Shown piece by piece: positions 34,501-49,700 of a DNA stretch of 64,000 nucleotides. Within the stretch, counting starts at the first letter, position 1. Each line of letters starts with the position of its first letter. Position numbers and translations under genes: made by a program. The notes beneath the pieces were generated by a model, which saw only the letters and a program-made list of their open reading frames with translations, had not been told where the DNA came from and searched no databases. Location of the stretch: positions 25,736,541 through 25,800,540 of the forward strand of contig NC_054872.1 of assembly GCF_018320785.1 (NCBI RefSeq). Reading direction: 5' to 3'. This stretch comes from Cheilinus undulatus. Its lineage: Eukaryota > Chordata > Actinopteri > Labriformes > Labridae.

Positions 34501-37026
34501 TTAGATTTTGGTGATTATCCACGAACCTGTTCGGTTTTTCTCACGCTTCGAATTTTGAACACCATAGTAATCAATGGGAGCTTGAGTTCCTCGGTGGCGC
34601 TGCTTAGGCGTGGGTCTGCCGCCTCAGACGGCCATTCTAGTTGTTTAGTGCAGTGGTTCTCATATGGTGTGGCAAGGCACACTGGTGTGACCTGAGGCAG
34701 GTTTTGGTGTGCCATGGGAAATTGTACAACTGTACATTACAAAACTATACAATAAATTAAGTTGTAGCATATTTTAAAGAGGCTATTTTGTATGGATATG
34801 GATCCATGATATTATCGATGTGGTATCAGTATCGGCAGATATTAGCTTCAAAAGGCAAGTATCGGTAGATAAAAGAGCCTGTCCGATTGATTGGCGGGCC
34901 GATTAATCGGGACGATTATACTAGTAGTGTATCACAGATTAATCAACATCGGCCAATATGTAGTTGATATATTAACTTTTTGCTGCGTTGAGATTTTGTC
35001 GATCTTCTCCTGTGTGTGTGTCCCTGCTGAACTCAGCCCGAGTGCCTGGTCCCTCCCCTTCAAACACAAACAGCTCTCTCTCCCCCACTCAGGCCCCGTC
35101 CACATGGAGACGAATTCAGGAGTCTACACAAAAGTTTTTTTTGTCGTATCGGCGTTTCATCCACAAGGAAACGGCGTTTTGGATGACTGTAAACAATACT
35201 CTTGAAAACAAGTCCCAGAGTGCATAAATCCGTTAACGATTACCGTTTCTTCTCCGTATGGACAGCTATCCGCATCTTTCTTGAACATCACATGCAGTGT
35301 AGCTCTCTGAAGACACCTGCACGGGCCCGACCAAAACAAACATGGTGGACTACAGGGTTGTGTTCGTGCTGCAGAAGCTACTGAGCTTGTTGTGGCTTTT
35401 ACAGCAAAATGTGATGCTCCTTTACCACCACCGCGAAATGCATACACTATATGTACTTAAATCCAACCCGGAGAACAACCAGAAGGGCAACTAGAAGAAA
35501 GTTTGTGTCAGTTTTCTGTGAGCTTCTTCTTCTATTTTAGTGCATTTCCCTGGCAGCAATACAGCGCCACGTACAGGCTTGGCATATGCACTACAGCATT
35601 TTCAGTCATTTAAGTTGCATCTTTGTGAAATAAAGATAAATCCAACTGTTAATTCACATGCCCACCATTATCTTATTAAAGACTATTATACAGCATTTTA
35701 ACATTGTTCAAGTTGCATCTTTGTGAAATAAACAAAAATAAATGCAAATGTTAAATTAGTATATATCCTGTGTATATCAATGTTTTTATTTTATATATCA
35801 GCCGATACCTTGGATATCCGCTTTTTTTAGGCCCGGGTGTCGGCATCGGCCCCAAAAATCCCATACCGGTCAGGCTCTAGTAGATATCAAAATTTTTGTT
35901 GCTATTTACATCCAATATTTTGCCTGTGTATTTCAGCATACACCAACTGTAAATTTTGTCCATATATAGTAATAAGTTAATGGAGTTTTAGGCTGAACCC
36001 ACAGATCTATATCAGTTGAGGTTTTTTTCTTTATTTATCGTCATTCTTTAAATTTTTAATGTGTTTTTCAAGGATTTAAGTTTGTTTTCTTGGTCATCCT
36101 CAAACCTTAAAATGTGTCCAAAAGTACTGAACTTTTGTGTACAGAATGCATATTTAAATATCAGTATTGGTATCGATATCAATATTGGCTAAAAATAATA
36201 TGTTAATATCAGCATTTCAGATATCGGCAAAATCCAATATCGTGCATCCCTAGATATGGATATGGTGTGTCTGAGATTTTGGCTTGTTCTTTGGTTTGCC
36301 TTGGGCAAAAAGGGGTGAAAAACACTGGCTTAGTGTAAAGAAGATCATTTGCTGTAAATAAGCTTTTATTGATGAGGTCATCAATTATTTAGCTGCAGGA
36401 TCCCACCCATATGCATGCTTTTCCGTTGAATCTGTAGAAAATACATGTAGTAATCAACTGACTCAGGCTTTTGATTTCATCATGAAATAAATGTAAGTAG
36501 GGCTGAAACAATTCCTCGAATTATCCGAGTGATTCGATTCAAAAAATTCCTAGAGGCAAATTATCTGCCTCAAGGCTTCGCTTAAATCAGTCCTGTATCC
36601 ATATTCGTCCATGCTGTAAGCTTGGACTTTGTGCCATGTGTTGCACAGTGTACTATGTTTCGCACGGACGGCTATTTGTGTGGCACAGTGCACTTGTTTT
36701 CGCTGTTACTATAGCGTAACATGCATGGTGTGAGGCATGAAAATCACTAAGGAAGAGAAGTTGATGCATTGTTGACATGCACGCGTCCTGCGTTTTTATT
36801 CATTCACTGGCCGTGGCTTCATGGCAGATATGGCACTATGCCTGCACTGGTGAACCTATGCAGATCTCCGAGTTTACGCGCTGCCTGCATGACTCGCTGG
36901 TGTGAGACAGCGCTCAGTTTGTGTCTGCAGACTTAAGGGAATTTTATCAACTTCACTGATTGAACCGATGGTTTCACAGAAGACAGTCAGGCTTCACGAT
37001 TCAAGTCCTGTTTTGGTGCTTTTTCT

Positions 37027-37069
<43 letters not shown>

Positions 37070-40000
37070 GCGCACGTGAGACATTTAATTATAAATTATC
37101 TAAAATTCAGCGCACTGACGTCTTGATTGCATTTTCAAAATGTTTTAGCATCCCGATGGATTTGATAAGACATATATTGATAATGAATTGACACCAATTA
37201 AATAGAAACACCTTACTGCCACAGACGGTGACTGAGACTAAATAGGTCAAAGTTCATCATCATACAGTCACGATTCAACAGGTCCTAGAAGCAGCGTTAT
37301 CCCTTAAAATGTGTTCTCCATGTCAATGGATGGTCTTAAAATGTCAGATTTTTATGGTGGATGACCTCACAAAGACAATGTGCAAAAATTTAAAGTGAAC
37401 ACCCTTTGAAAAATGGACCATATACCTGTATCCAAAGGTTCACTTTTCAGACATCAACAGACCACTGTGTGAATGATGAAACTTTATTCTTGCTAGAATG
37501 TGAAATATTACATTCATGCATAAAGTAGAGGATATTAAAATGATTGGATGACAAATTGGATGATAAATATAATCTACAATGAAAGAAATAAAGTATTGGC
37601 ATCAAAATTTCCTGGGAGAGGATCCCTAAAACCCAAAATATGACATATTCTAATGTAATTATTTAAGTTCCTTTCCTTGTAACTTTAAGAAATGTAAACT
37701 GTCATCAGAACTTCATTGCACTTTGTAAAATATATTTTCTTTAGAGAACCTTTAAATACCAATTTTTAATATAGAAGTAGTTAATTTAAGGGACCTATCT
37801 TCTTTTCTCATTTGTCTAGTACTGCTTCTCTTGAAAAAAGCAAAAGTGACAGATTGAAAAAAAAATGCAATATTTCTTATTAGAGTACTCGATTATCGCC
37901 AGAAGAATCGATAGAGTACTCGACTACAGAAAAAAATCGATTACTGCAGCCCTAAATGTAAGTACGCATGCTGTCAAAAACACCCCGGAATTATTCCAGA
38001 TCTGCTGTTGATGTCAACACAAGTCAATAGATCAGTAGTTCTTTGCAGGCTTTCTCTTCCATCAACGTTTTGTAGTTTTTGGCCTGCTGGCCTTGAAGCC
38101 TGGCATCGAATTCCACTGCAGACTTTAAGGGAGGGAAAATGTGGCTAAGTCTTGGAGAATGGACTCTCGTTTCACCAATTTCAATTTTTCGGCCGGTTGT
38201 TTTCCTGAATTTTTTCCCCCAAGAAATTACAGAGTCCCATAACGAGAAGTTATGCTAAATGCTGTAAAATACAGGTTCCTTCTTCATGCCTGTCAGAGCT
38301 CCTTTGAATTCTTTTACACATTGTTATGCAGAGTTGAGGTTCTGCCGGTCTCTGCATTTTGAAGCGCTGTCTGTCTCTGCACAGGGCTCTTATTCAGAAG
38401 AATGCAGCATCTGTAGACGAAGACTCATCCTCTGCATGCTTGACAGAAATTTGAGATTACTGTTGTGGTTTCTCTCTCATGCATCAAGTGTGTTGTAATA
38501 TGTTTTAAATCACTTTCTTTCAGAGATAGACCACAAATACTGTCCTCACCTTTATCAAAGAAGTTTAAGCTTTGATAGTTGTGTACTGTATCTCTTTATG
38601 TTGGATGAAGTAGGTGTACTACCGTGCTGTTAATAGTAAAAATATGTACGTTTGGCTAACACAGGGTTAGCATTCGAGTTGAACTAGGGAGAAACAGTAC
38701 TGTTATTGTAAAGCTATTGAGTTTCAAAAATGCAACTTTCACACAGTACATATGCTTTCTCTTTCCAGATGTCTTTCCCTATTTGGAAGAGAGGAAGTTT
38801 GAAGAAGTTTGGAGTGAGATAGCAGGTTTAATTGGAAACTGCATGGTGTTTATTTTTAGTCCTTTCTGCCTTAACCACCTCCCTGGTCAGTGGACCACAG
38901 TATGGTGGTTGAAGGGAGAGGCCAGACCTCAGTGTGTGAGCAGAGCACTTGTGGTTACATCCCTAGACTCGGCCATCACAGGGCCACCGTGGGTTCAAGT
39001 CCTGGGTGGGGGACAGTTAAGGAAGCCTTTGCTACTATTAATCTGGTAATACTTTGCCTGGATTAAGAGCTTTTTAGACCCATGAGTCTGGCACAGTTAA
39101 AATGGCAAGACTCGTAAACAATAATCCAGGTAATTGAAAACACAACAAGCTCTTAAAAGGGAGTGTTAGGAAGCGAAAGTTTTCATTCAAGATTGAGGAG
39201 ATACTTTTACATAAAGGAACTGAAAAACCGTAGTCTTTCATTGCTGAAAAAAAATCTCTGTTTTTGTACTATGAGTCAAGATCTTGTAAGGGGAAGTGCA
39301 TTTTTGGCTCCACAGCTAATTACATGTTACTGCCACAAATTCAGGCCGATGTTTTTGTCTATTTCAGGTTATGATACAAGAAGTAAAGCCAAATTAAAAT
39401 AAATTCTTTTACACTTTTATCCAATCAACAAACCTTATCAGATCACAAAGTAGAATAAAGCCCTTTTACATTAAAAAAGAATAAAAAATATATGAAATGA
39501 ATGTGCTAAACTTTTATTACGAACCCTGATTTATTTGTAAATGAGAGCATTCAAACCCACTTGTTGAACTTTTACTCAATTTATTTGAGCAAAATTGGTT
39601 ATTGATATATTTATTGCAGTTGTTCGTAACTGCCAGGTCAGCACCCAAAAGTGGGTTGTGGAGCCCCTTTTAGAGTGTCGGTTACATGGTTTTTTGCCAT
39701 TTGGGGTCCAAACTGTACTATTTTTCATCAAATGCACTATAATTGGCTGCATGCCTGTTTGTGAGTGTGTCTGTCCTTGATTCCTTTTTAGATGACTTCT
39801 TGGGTGTACTGGTTTGAAACTGGTGCCATGAAAAAAAATACAAAAATTTATAGATTTTCTATGAAATTTCTGTAAAAATTGTTTCCGTCCCCTCATTGTG
39901 TCACTTCCCCTCACTTACACATGCTAAAAGACGAAAACCACACCAGACTCATGACCGTTTTTTGACACATTCCCACAAGGAAATATATTTAGCATGCCTG

Positions 40001-40658
40001 GTTTTGAAAATACACCTACTCCAATATCCCTGATTAAAGTAAGCGCTCTTTAAAGCATTTCTCTATGCTCATATTAAACAAGATAACACAGGAGATGTGT
40101 CTTACGTTGGTGTTAGAGATCACGGTTATTTTTCGGTTGTAGTTGTTGATGCTGTGTAAACATATGACTGAATATGTAAGCATGTGTTTGAATATGTAAC
40201 TGTCTCCCTGCAGCCATGCTTTGTTAAGGCTCCACAATGAGTTGTGTGCTCTAAAACTCTGTGAATAAGTCAAAAGGCACAGTTTTTATCATTCTCTCAA
40301 GATGTGGGCTAATCATCACAAATGCCCACCAGTGTGCAGAGATACTGAGGCATTAAGCAATCATGTAGGGGGAAAAAAACTCCCCTTTACATGCCATATT
40401 GGCCTTATTGCATTCAAAATCACTCTGAATCCATCCATCCTGACAGAGCGCTTCATACAGCACCAGCTGTGCCAAGTTGGAGAGACGGAGAGCAACTTTT
40501 AGGACACACTCACATTAGGCAGTCCATACTGGGCCCTAATGCAGTGTATTAGGTGACTGAGCGAATAAACGTATGCCTTCATCTACTATATTTCCATGGT
40601 TTATATTGATATCCACATAATAAACGGGCAAATCATGGTGTTTAAAGTGAGGATTCAG

Positions 40659-40703
<45 letters not shown>

Positions 40704-43700
40704 TGGGGGAGCAACCAACAGGAATCAGCGGGAGCTGATCTGAATCATCAATCATCACACTGCAACAGATGAGAAGTTTTGCCGTGGTAAACCTTGAACT
40801 CCATGTCACAAATATTGCAGCGTAATCTGCATCGTATTTTGAAAAGTGAAGTGCTACCTTCGACCGCTTCCTATTAGCCATGTTTGTTGATTCAGTAAGT
40901 TGCTACCGACGTCATTACCCTCGTGCGTGCAATGCTGTATTCATGTCCGGCATGGAAAATTGACTACTCTTCCACTCTCTTGCAGTCACAAGGATGTGTT
41001 TAGGAACTGAAACATGGTACCATTTGATTTTACGTGAATCGGTACTCGGGAGTACTGACGGAATTTGGTCGTTACCTATAAAAGTACCGAATTCAGTACC
41101 CATCCCTAGTGTGAGAACTGATGGAGGTGCGCTGCAGTTTTTATGATGCACATACTTTCCAGATAAATAATTTGTAAGTACATTTGGTAAATATTACTTT
41201 GACATTGCTATAACTAAGCCATAGCTAGGAGTTAAATCAGTCTGAGACTCTCAGCTGTTTTGCTGTTTTTTATCCATTTGTGGCACCATTATGCACGACG
41301 AGGACGTGAGTGTTGCAGTTGTTTTCTTAGACTTTTCCCTCACTCAGGGAGGAAACTTTGTCAAGGTGTTGCTTAAGTCAACACATTAATATTACCATTC
41401 CTTTATTTATATGCACTATCTGTTCTGAATATTCAACATGGATTGTCAGGATCTGTGCGGGATGTGGGCGGGAGTGGCCGGTACGCGCTGCAGGGGCAGG
41501 CATTAATGGTCAGAAATCCAACAGGAGTGAGATTAAGAGAATAGTCCTACTAAGGGCTCTAGTAAATTGAACTGAATGAAAATACCTGTAATTTAGGTTG
41601 CAGTTTCTCATTGGGAGTTGATGGTGGGTCCTGAGGCTGGACCAGTGGAGAACCACTGATTTATTTTACGGTAAGCCCTTTAGATGAACATGGTTGAGAT
41701 GGTTCACCTATCAACAGCCTGCTGACAGCCCACTACTCATTAAATACAAAGGTATGAGCAAATGAAAACACTTCTAAACAAGGACGTGAAAAAAATCACT
41801 GACATTTTAAATTTTAATTTATTTATCCTTTATTCCAAATTGGATCTAGAGCCATTTATTTATGAACACCTGACTCAGGTAGTCAGTAAAATAAATTTCC
41901 CTTTGTTCTAGTGTCTCCTAGGTAATGTAGGTCAGCCACTGGTCAGTGTAGTATAAGATGTAGGTTGTCCTCTCTTTCATGCTATATTTTTTTATGTTAC
42001 TGTCACGCCCCTTACTTTAAAAGACATTTCAGTGCACAGACATAAAAAATGGGCCTCACTTTGGCCCTTATTCCTTTGATTCCTTTCTTTTAAGAATCTG
42101 TCCTGTAATCTGGAGAAGCACTTTCTTTCCTCGTCTGCCTTCGCACAGTGCTGCTTTGTTTATTCATCTTCTTATCTGTCTACCTTCCTCTATTTAATGT
42201 ATGTCTCTTTTTATCCCTGTCTGCCTAACATCTACAGCCATTTCGCTACAACTTATCCCTCTCGTAGAAACAATAGGATTTCCAGCACATTTAAGTTTCC
42301 GTCTGTTTAAGCACTGGCCTTGTGCTTTCCCTTGCCTCTTATCCCACGAAAGATTTTCAGCCCCATAAATTCTACAACTGTAATATTACCAATAATCTTT
42401 TGGTTTACCAAGATGCATTGGAAAAAAACAAGATGGCTCAGAGTCAGAGAAAGTTGGAGACAGAGTGAGAGTTATCCTTACAAACCACATGTTTTGTTTT
42501 AGTTCTCAAATATGACACAGTCCTCTAGTGCTGGAGTGTAGTAATACAAACAGAGTGGCCCATCAGATCAAACCATCAGACCCATAATGTCTTTCCCAGC
42601 CTGATGCCTTCACATTCAATTAGGTTACTGTCACATATGGGAGGAAATCAGATCAGGCATAAGACCCTGAAATAACTAGTCTAATTTTAAAAACACATGG
42701 TTTTGCATGTTACATACATGTTTAAATGTGATCTACTCTTACAAGAAAAGGATGTTTTAGGTTTTTGTTTATGATTTGCAAATAGTTATTTAATGATTTT
42801 TTTTAACCTGACAGAGCTTTTGGTGTAGGCTGACAAAGGAAGATGATGGTTCAGTGTTTTGTTGTTTTAACCTGTTGATGGAGCAGAGCAGTGCCACCAT
42901 CTCCCCCTTCATTTGCCCTCCTGTGATGTAATTTTTTTCTCTGCCCTCTGTTTTCCTGTTGGAGCCACTGTCCGGCAGAGCTGACAGACGCTGAATATAA
43001 ATAGGTTAATATCTCCAATTTGGAGGTCAACCACACAAGTGCACAGACCGTCTCATTCCTTGGCTCCTTTACCTCGGTCAGCTGATGACAACCGTTCAAG
43101 ACCAGACAAATCAGACCTCCTCTGCAAAATCATCTCGTCTGATGATAGTTTATCAGAGATAAGAGGCACCAGACTGCCAAGCTGCTTCGAATGACTCCTC
43201 CTCAACCTTGCCCTGCTTGTCATTGTAAAGCGCTGACAGGAGCTGATAAAATAACTTTCTCAGGTCTACGACAGACCAGACCAGACCATAAACCTTGAAT
43301 ACTCTTGCATTTGTTATTTGACCCATAAAAGAGCAAAGTTTTCACACATTGTGAGGCATTATGTTTTTGCACTGTTGTTTTTGGCCAGTGAAGTGAGGGT
43401 TAAAAGAATAAAGTCTGACCTTGTCAGGATTAATAGGCATGTGGTCATGACCTTTTTCTGCTGACTTGTGGGTTTGAATCTGATCAGACTGGAGCAGTAT
43501 TTATAACAACAGACTTTCCAAAGTAAAATGAACTATAAACATTTCCGTCTTACTTTTTGTTCTCTTTTCTTTAAACATGTTTACTTAAGAGGGACTGAAG
43601 TCAAATCTCTGTTTTTCTGTGTCCTGTCGCTTCTAGCCGGACGACTGTGCCCTTCAGCTGTCCCATAATGGAAGCTATCTGGACTTGGAGTCCACCCTGG

Positions 43701-46700
43701 CAGAGCAAAGAGATGAACTGGAGGGATTTCAGGAGGAAGGAGGGTAAGATAAGAATCACCTCTGTCCTTGCTTTTCTCACACTATCTTCTAACTTCAAAA
43801 GCACAGTTGCACAGATACAGCACACTGAAATATCAACAACAAAAAATCTAGTTTTGCACTAAGTTCAGTTTGTTATAAAGTTTGACACTTTTTTTTTAAA
43901 GATCAGATATTCTTTGCATTTACTGTTGAACAGGTTGAAAATTAAAGACAGACTAGCACTGCATATCAGGTTGATAGCGCAACTTACTTCCCAGGCTGCC
44001 TCACAAAAATCTGGCTTTTGAAAACACCCCAAATATTCCCCTGCTCTAGTAGTCAGAGATAATCAGTACAATGTGATTACTGTTTTTCCAGAGAGAGACA
44101 CATAAAAAATGTGGGAGTGATAAGAGGGAAGAGATACAGCATTTAAATCCTTGGCTTTGGAGAAACCTATTAATATCCTGTTGCTATATTCCTTTGCCTA
44201 ATTTGATTCTATTATAGTGATTTGAGTCATAATGATACCCATTTCATTCCAGGATGAATTAGTGAAATAATCCCTTTTCTGGGCCTCAGCCGATTGAGCT
44301 CCAAAGCTGCTCTCAGGAGGTTGTGGGGTCCGTCGTAGAGCTGAGGGGACAGGCTTCACCCCATCTGAGGGATGATCAAAAGTCTTTCACCACTTGGGGT
44401 TCAAGTGGAAAAAATAACTTTGATTTAAAATCTGATCTTAGCCGCAGTAGTTCCCATGTGAGTCAGCAACTAAATAACAATCTCACTGGCATTAATCAAT
44501 CTCTTTGGCTCTGGATGTCTGATTCTAAGCTTATTAATAAGTTAAACCAGTTGTTAATTTATTTGTTCAGGAGACTCATTTTTCTTTCTCTCGCCTTAAT
44601 CAATTTTATAGTTCTAAGGGTTTTTTTTTGTTTCTTAAAGTCCCTGTAAAATGAAATCCAAAGTTATTATCTTAACACTGTGGGTATGTTAGAATATGGT
44701 TGCTGTAAACATGTGAAAACACTGAGATCAACATGTAACTGAATTTTGGATTTACACTGTTAGAAAGTTTTTCAACTCTTTCCTGGCTGGGTTTAATGTG
44801 GGCGGGGCAAATATGTTGGCTCATGATGTCACAAGCCCACAGTGGAGGATAACCCCGCCCCTTTAACACTACAATAAAACATCAAAGAGCAGTTCATTTC
44901 AGTACACTCTGTTGTTAGCTGTTATAACTGCTCTTATTGAAAGTTCACAGTTATTTAAATGCTGTTGTTTTTGTTTATTGTGAGGTAAATTTGCCTAATC
45001 TACTAGCCACAGTGGTCTATGGATCATTTAAAGCATCATAACAGAGATTTAAGCCAGAAAATGGACTTTGTCTCTTCTTTGGCACAGAGCTAGGCAGCTG
45101 CACTCTGATCATAAGGTCAACATTCAGATTGTAACTTTTTAAAAATCTGATAGGATAGTACTTCTCCTGAGTGAGTGTAGCTTCATCTCATTCAACAGAC
45201 CCGCCCACACCATCCTGGAGCAGATTTTACTGCTTAATTTTTAATGATTTTGAAGCTATTTTATAAACTTAGAGATGTTTTATTGGACTGAAATTTGATT
45301 TGGGGGTTCGTAACACAGTGACCTGTCATACAGCAAACCTACATACAGATTCATTTTCACTTTACAGGGTAAAATACTTTATGTCTCATAGTTTCCATGA
45401 CATTCATCCATCCATGGCCATAACATGCCTTGCTTCCCTAGCCCTGTGGCAGCACTAAGGTCATCTAAACCACTTACAAGGTGTAGACACATCTCAAGAG
45501 TAATCGCTCTTATCTCTTTTGAATGTTACCTCAGTGCTTTTGTAAGGAATGGCTGGACTAAAATTGCCCTAACCAGATAGACTGTTGCATATCCATTGAA
45601 TATGATATATCTTACATCCATCAGGGGAAACATCCATAGTCTGTGCTTAGGAGGGGTGGAACTTTTCAAAATATTGGACAACCATTCTAGCACATTCATT
45701 ATAAGCATATCATTGCAACAAAACATATGATGTACTGGGCCTACGCAGCACTGATGAGTAGATTACATAGCATGAGCGCGACAGGTAGCTGCCATTGTTG
45801 TTCCCTATCAGTAGAGCCAGTTGGTGAATCAAATGATTGTTGAAGCTGGTTGAAATAACAGCAAAAATATCTTTTTGCCAAGACACAATTTTAGTGCTCT
45901 TCTTTGACTAATGGAATGTAGTCCATTTCTAAGCATTCACCAGTGGTAGCCATTGTTTACTGGCTAGCAGTGCAACTAAACCCCAACTGAAATTGCCACA
46001 AACTCATGCCAGGGCTGGTAGGGAGGAGAGCAACTTTACTGTTTCCTAACTGTTCTTTTATTAAAACTACTGCTATACATCTGAGCTAGTCACTTCACCA
46101 GCAGCCATTGTTTACCAGCTTGCAGTACAATTAAACCACACCTGTAGCCTCATTCATCTCAAATGACGCTGACTTATCTGTCAATTCTCAGACCAGGCGT
46201 AAATGTTTCAACTTGGAGCTTTTCAAGACGGATCTGCCCAATAACAGACATAAAATCTGACTTATCCATCAGCTTTGCAAGGTTACAGTTGTTCACCAAC
46301 TTCCACACAATGCTCAGCTTAGCTAATTTAACAACATTGTTTCCCTGAATTATGTCCATAAATGAGGCCTCGTCTCCACATCAGTACCAGACCTGGATAA
46401 AGAAGAGAAACAAATGAAATTGCGCTGTTATTCAGTTTTTTGCATGTTCTTTAGCCAGTTACTTTATTGACTCCATGTGTATTTTCATGTACTGCGGGGT
46501 ATGTCAATATATCTTTTATATGCTGCCCCACTTTTGGTGATCAGAAACCAAAGGTTGGCATTAGAGTTCCTGGTCGGCTGGACCACAAACATGTATGGAT
46601 TTATTTGTCTAACTTGGAACTCATAAGCTGCTCTCTGGCTTGGTGTTTCTATTGGATGTCGACAGTGCCGTCCTTTCCCAGCTCCATTTGAAATTGTTGG

Positions 46701-49700
46701 GAGCTTATGGGAGGTTATTGAGAGCGGTGAGGTTAAAGTGGTCCACTTCTTCTCTCGTCGAAGACCGGGCCTGCCAGAACATCAGTGGTGCCAGCTGGCT
46801 CAGGCTGGTATGGATGTGTGTCATTAAACCCACACAGTGTTGTCTGAGGAGGTTGGGGGTGAAGGTGGTTAGCCAATTATTTTGTAGAAAAAGGGCAGTT
46901 CTGCTTGCCGGCTTTTTATTGTTGCTGATGTGCCCGTGATTTCACCCCCCACTGCTCAGTGTTGTTGATTTGATGATTACTGAGCTTATAAAAGGTCTGA
47001 TGAGGCATTTCACCTTTACTTGTTCTATTCTTTTTTTGTTTTCAGTCTCTTTTAATTGCATACAATCTGTCATCAGGAGCCTCCAACTTTAACACGTTTA
47101 ACCCTAAGAAATGGATTTAATTTTTTCACTTTTTTTTTCAGAATTTAACAAGTTAATTGCATACAATCTGTCATCAGGAGCCTCCAACTTTAACATGTTT
47201 AACCCTAAGAAATGGATTTAATTTTTTCACTTTTTTTTTCAGAATTTAACAAGTTAATGTCATAGTAGCACCACCGCACTTACTGCAGTTAACACACAAA
47301 ATACCATTTTCACTGTTTTTCCTTAAAGTGTAGCCATGTACCTCTGGAAAAAAAAGAGTAGTTCTATTTTCATGTACCGCCTGAGTTCCTGAACTCCCCT
47401 GATCATTGGCCATCTGATCCATCTGTAATTGATATTAATGACAGGTTACATTCCTGAGGCGTCTGTGTCATACCTAGTGTCTTTACAAACAGATTAAAGT
47501 AAGATCCTCTGACAGAGCGCTGCAGAGCCATGAGATATCAATGTCATGGGAGCTTAAGGGCCATAATCACTTCCACACCGTGTTTGAAGCCAGACTATAG
47601 GAGATTGTGACTCATAAATCCCTCTGTTCCATCTCTGATACAGTCTCACTTCAGGTTATAAACTGACCAAATAAGCCAGACGTGCTCTCAGACGTATCTG
47701 CGCAGTTTTAGCTAGTTGGTGTGCCATTAAGGGTTGTAGCTGTGATAGATTGATTGACCCCATACACACAATTTCCTGATGGAGAATGGGGGATGTAGTT
47801 GGGATCAGATGGCCTGTCGTGTGCTGTCAGCCATTGGAATTTTTTGTGGATTACAAGGAATGAAGTAAAGGGAGTCTTTTTGATAATCAGAGGAACCTGT
47901 GTTTGATGTTTTCAGGCTTTTTGTTGTGTTTTTGTCAAACCTGACATTGATTGGCAGATGATTTGTAAAGCTGTAAATCCTAAAGGGCACATTTCCTGGT
48001 TTGTCTTTAGAAGATAACATGAAGAACCATTATTGACTCTGTAATTGATTCAGCATGCAGATTTTGAGTACAGAAGACCCTGTTACATACAAAGCCAACA
48101 GTTTGTGCTGAATTTGCCCTTCTTGCTTTTATTGAGTGTTCTTGATGTGTTTGACAACCAGTTAGAAGTTTGCCTTTTAAACTCCAACTCTTCTTTCTTT
48201 GTAGGCTTTGACTATTCAGTGTTTCTATTCAGATCCTTTCATCTCTCTAAGGACAGCTCTGCTTTCATTATTTTCAGTTTTTCTGACCCACTTGGACATT
48301 TAATTTCATAAATGCTTGAAGCACACAAGATTTTCATTTGAAGTGAAAAGGCACAACAACTGGAGGAACTCAAATTGAAACCGCACGGCTTGAACCTAAA
48401 GACGGGAAATACAACCCTAAGTCCAGAAAAGTTGGGGTCTTGTGTAAAATGTTAAAAACAGAATGCAATTGTTTGCAAATCTCAGAAACCCATATTTTAT
48501 TCCCAGTAAAAAAAATTATATTATTTATAATAATACATTATATTATATTTGCTAATTTTGAATTTGATGGCAGCCACACATCTTTAAAAATTAGGGACAG
48601 GACCATGTTATCGTTGTGTAGAACCCCCTTTTTTAACATCAGTCTGTAAATGTCTTGGGAATTGAGGAGGCCAGTTGCTGGTGTTTTGTGAGAGGAATGT
48701 TGTCTCATTCTTTTCTTATGCAGGAGTCTAGCAGTTACACAGTCCTGGGTCTTCTTAGCCCGATTTCTCATTTTATGGTGTGCCAAATGTTTCCTATTGG
48801 TGAATGGCCTGGACTGCTGGCAGGTTAGTTTAGCACCCAGACTCTTCTACTGCAAAGCCACACTGTTGTGATGGAAGCAGTATGTGGTTTAGCCTTGTTT
48901 TACTGAAATATGCAAGGCTTTCCCTGAAACAACACTGTCTGGATGGAAGCATATGTTGCTCTTAAACCTTCATTTACGGCACTGATGGTGCCGTTCCAGA
49001 TCTGTAAGCCAAACACCCCATAGGCACTAATGTTATCACAAACCACCAGAGATGCAAGCTTTTGAAATGTGCACTTGTAACAAGCTGGATGATCCTTCTC
49101 CTCTTTAGTCTGCAGGGCATGGTGCTCATGGTTTCTAAAATGGATTTCAAATTTTGAGTCATCTGACCACAGAACAGTTTTCCATTTTGCCTCAGTCCAT
49201 TTTAAATGAGCTTTGGCTTAGAGAAGACTGCAATGCTTCTGGATCGTGTTCACATATGGCTTCTTCTTCAAATGATGCAGCTGTAGCTTGCATTCATGAA
49301 TGGTATGACAAACTGTGTTGACAGACAGTGATGTCTGGAAGTGATCCTGGGCCCATGCAGTGATTTCCGGTACAGAATCATGCTTGTTTTTAAAGTAGTA
49401 CCGTCTGAAGGCCCAAAGATCATAAGCATCCAGAATTGACCTTCAGCCTTGTCCCTTGCGCACAGAGATTTCTCCAGATTCTCAGAATCTTTTGATAATA
49501 TTTTCACCTTGGATATTCAATGTCTTTTGAGGAACATTTTTCTGAAATTGTGTCACAATTTTAAGTTGCAGTTTGTCACAGATTGGTGAACCTCTGCCCA
49601 TCATTACTTCTGAGAGACTCTGCCTCTCTAAAATGCTCCTTTTACATCCAGTCATGTCACTAACTAGTTGCCAGCTAGCCAAATTAGTTGCTAAATGCTC

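Larger units (their letters stand above)
34651..36327. mobile_element. outer hAT-like element of a three-deep nest
   Basis: The left end is CAGTGGTTCTCA; the right end, inverted, is CAGTGTTTTTCA. Flanking 8-mers are gtttagtg (34643-34650) and gcttagtg (36328-36335), 7 of 8 identical, as expected for an aged hAT-type 8-bp duplication. Only about 220 bp belongs to this element; the rest is the insertion at 34797-36252. Confidence 0.75.

Noticed and set aside
38930-39010. tRNA gene candidate (GGTTCAAGTCC)
   Set aside because: Only a B-box-like word; no acceptor stem or A box that pairs. At most a decayed SINE.
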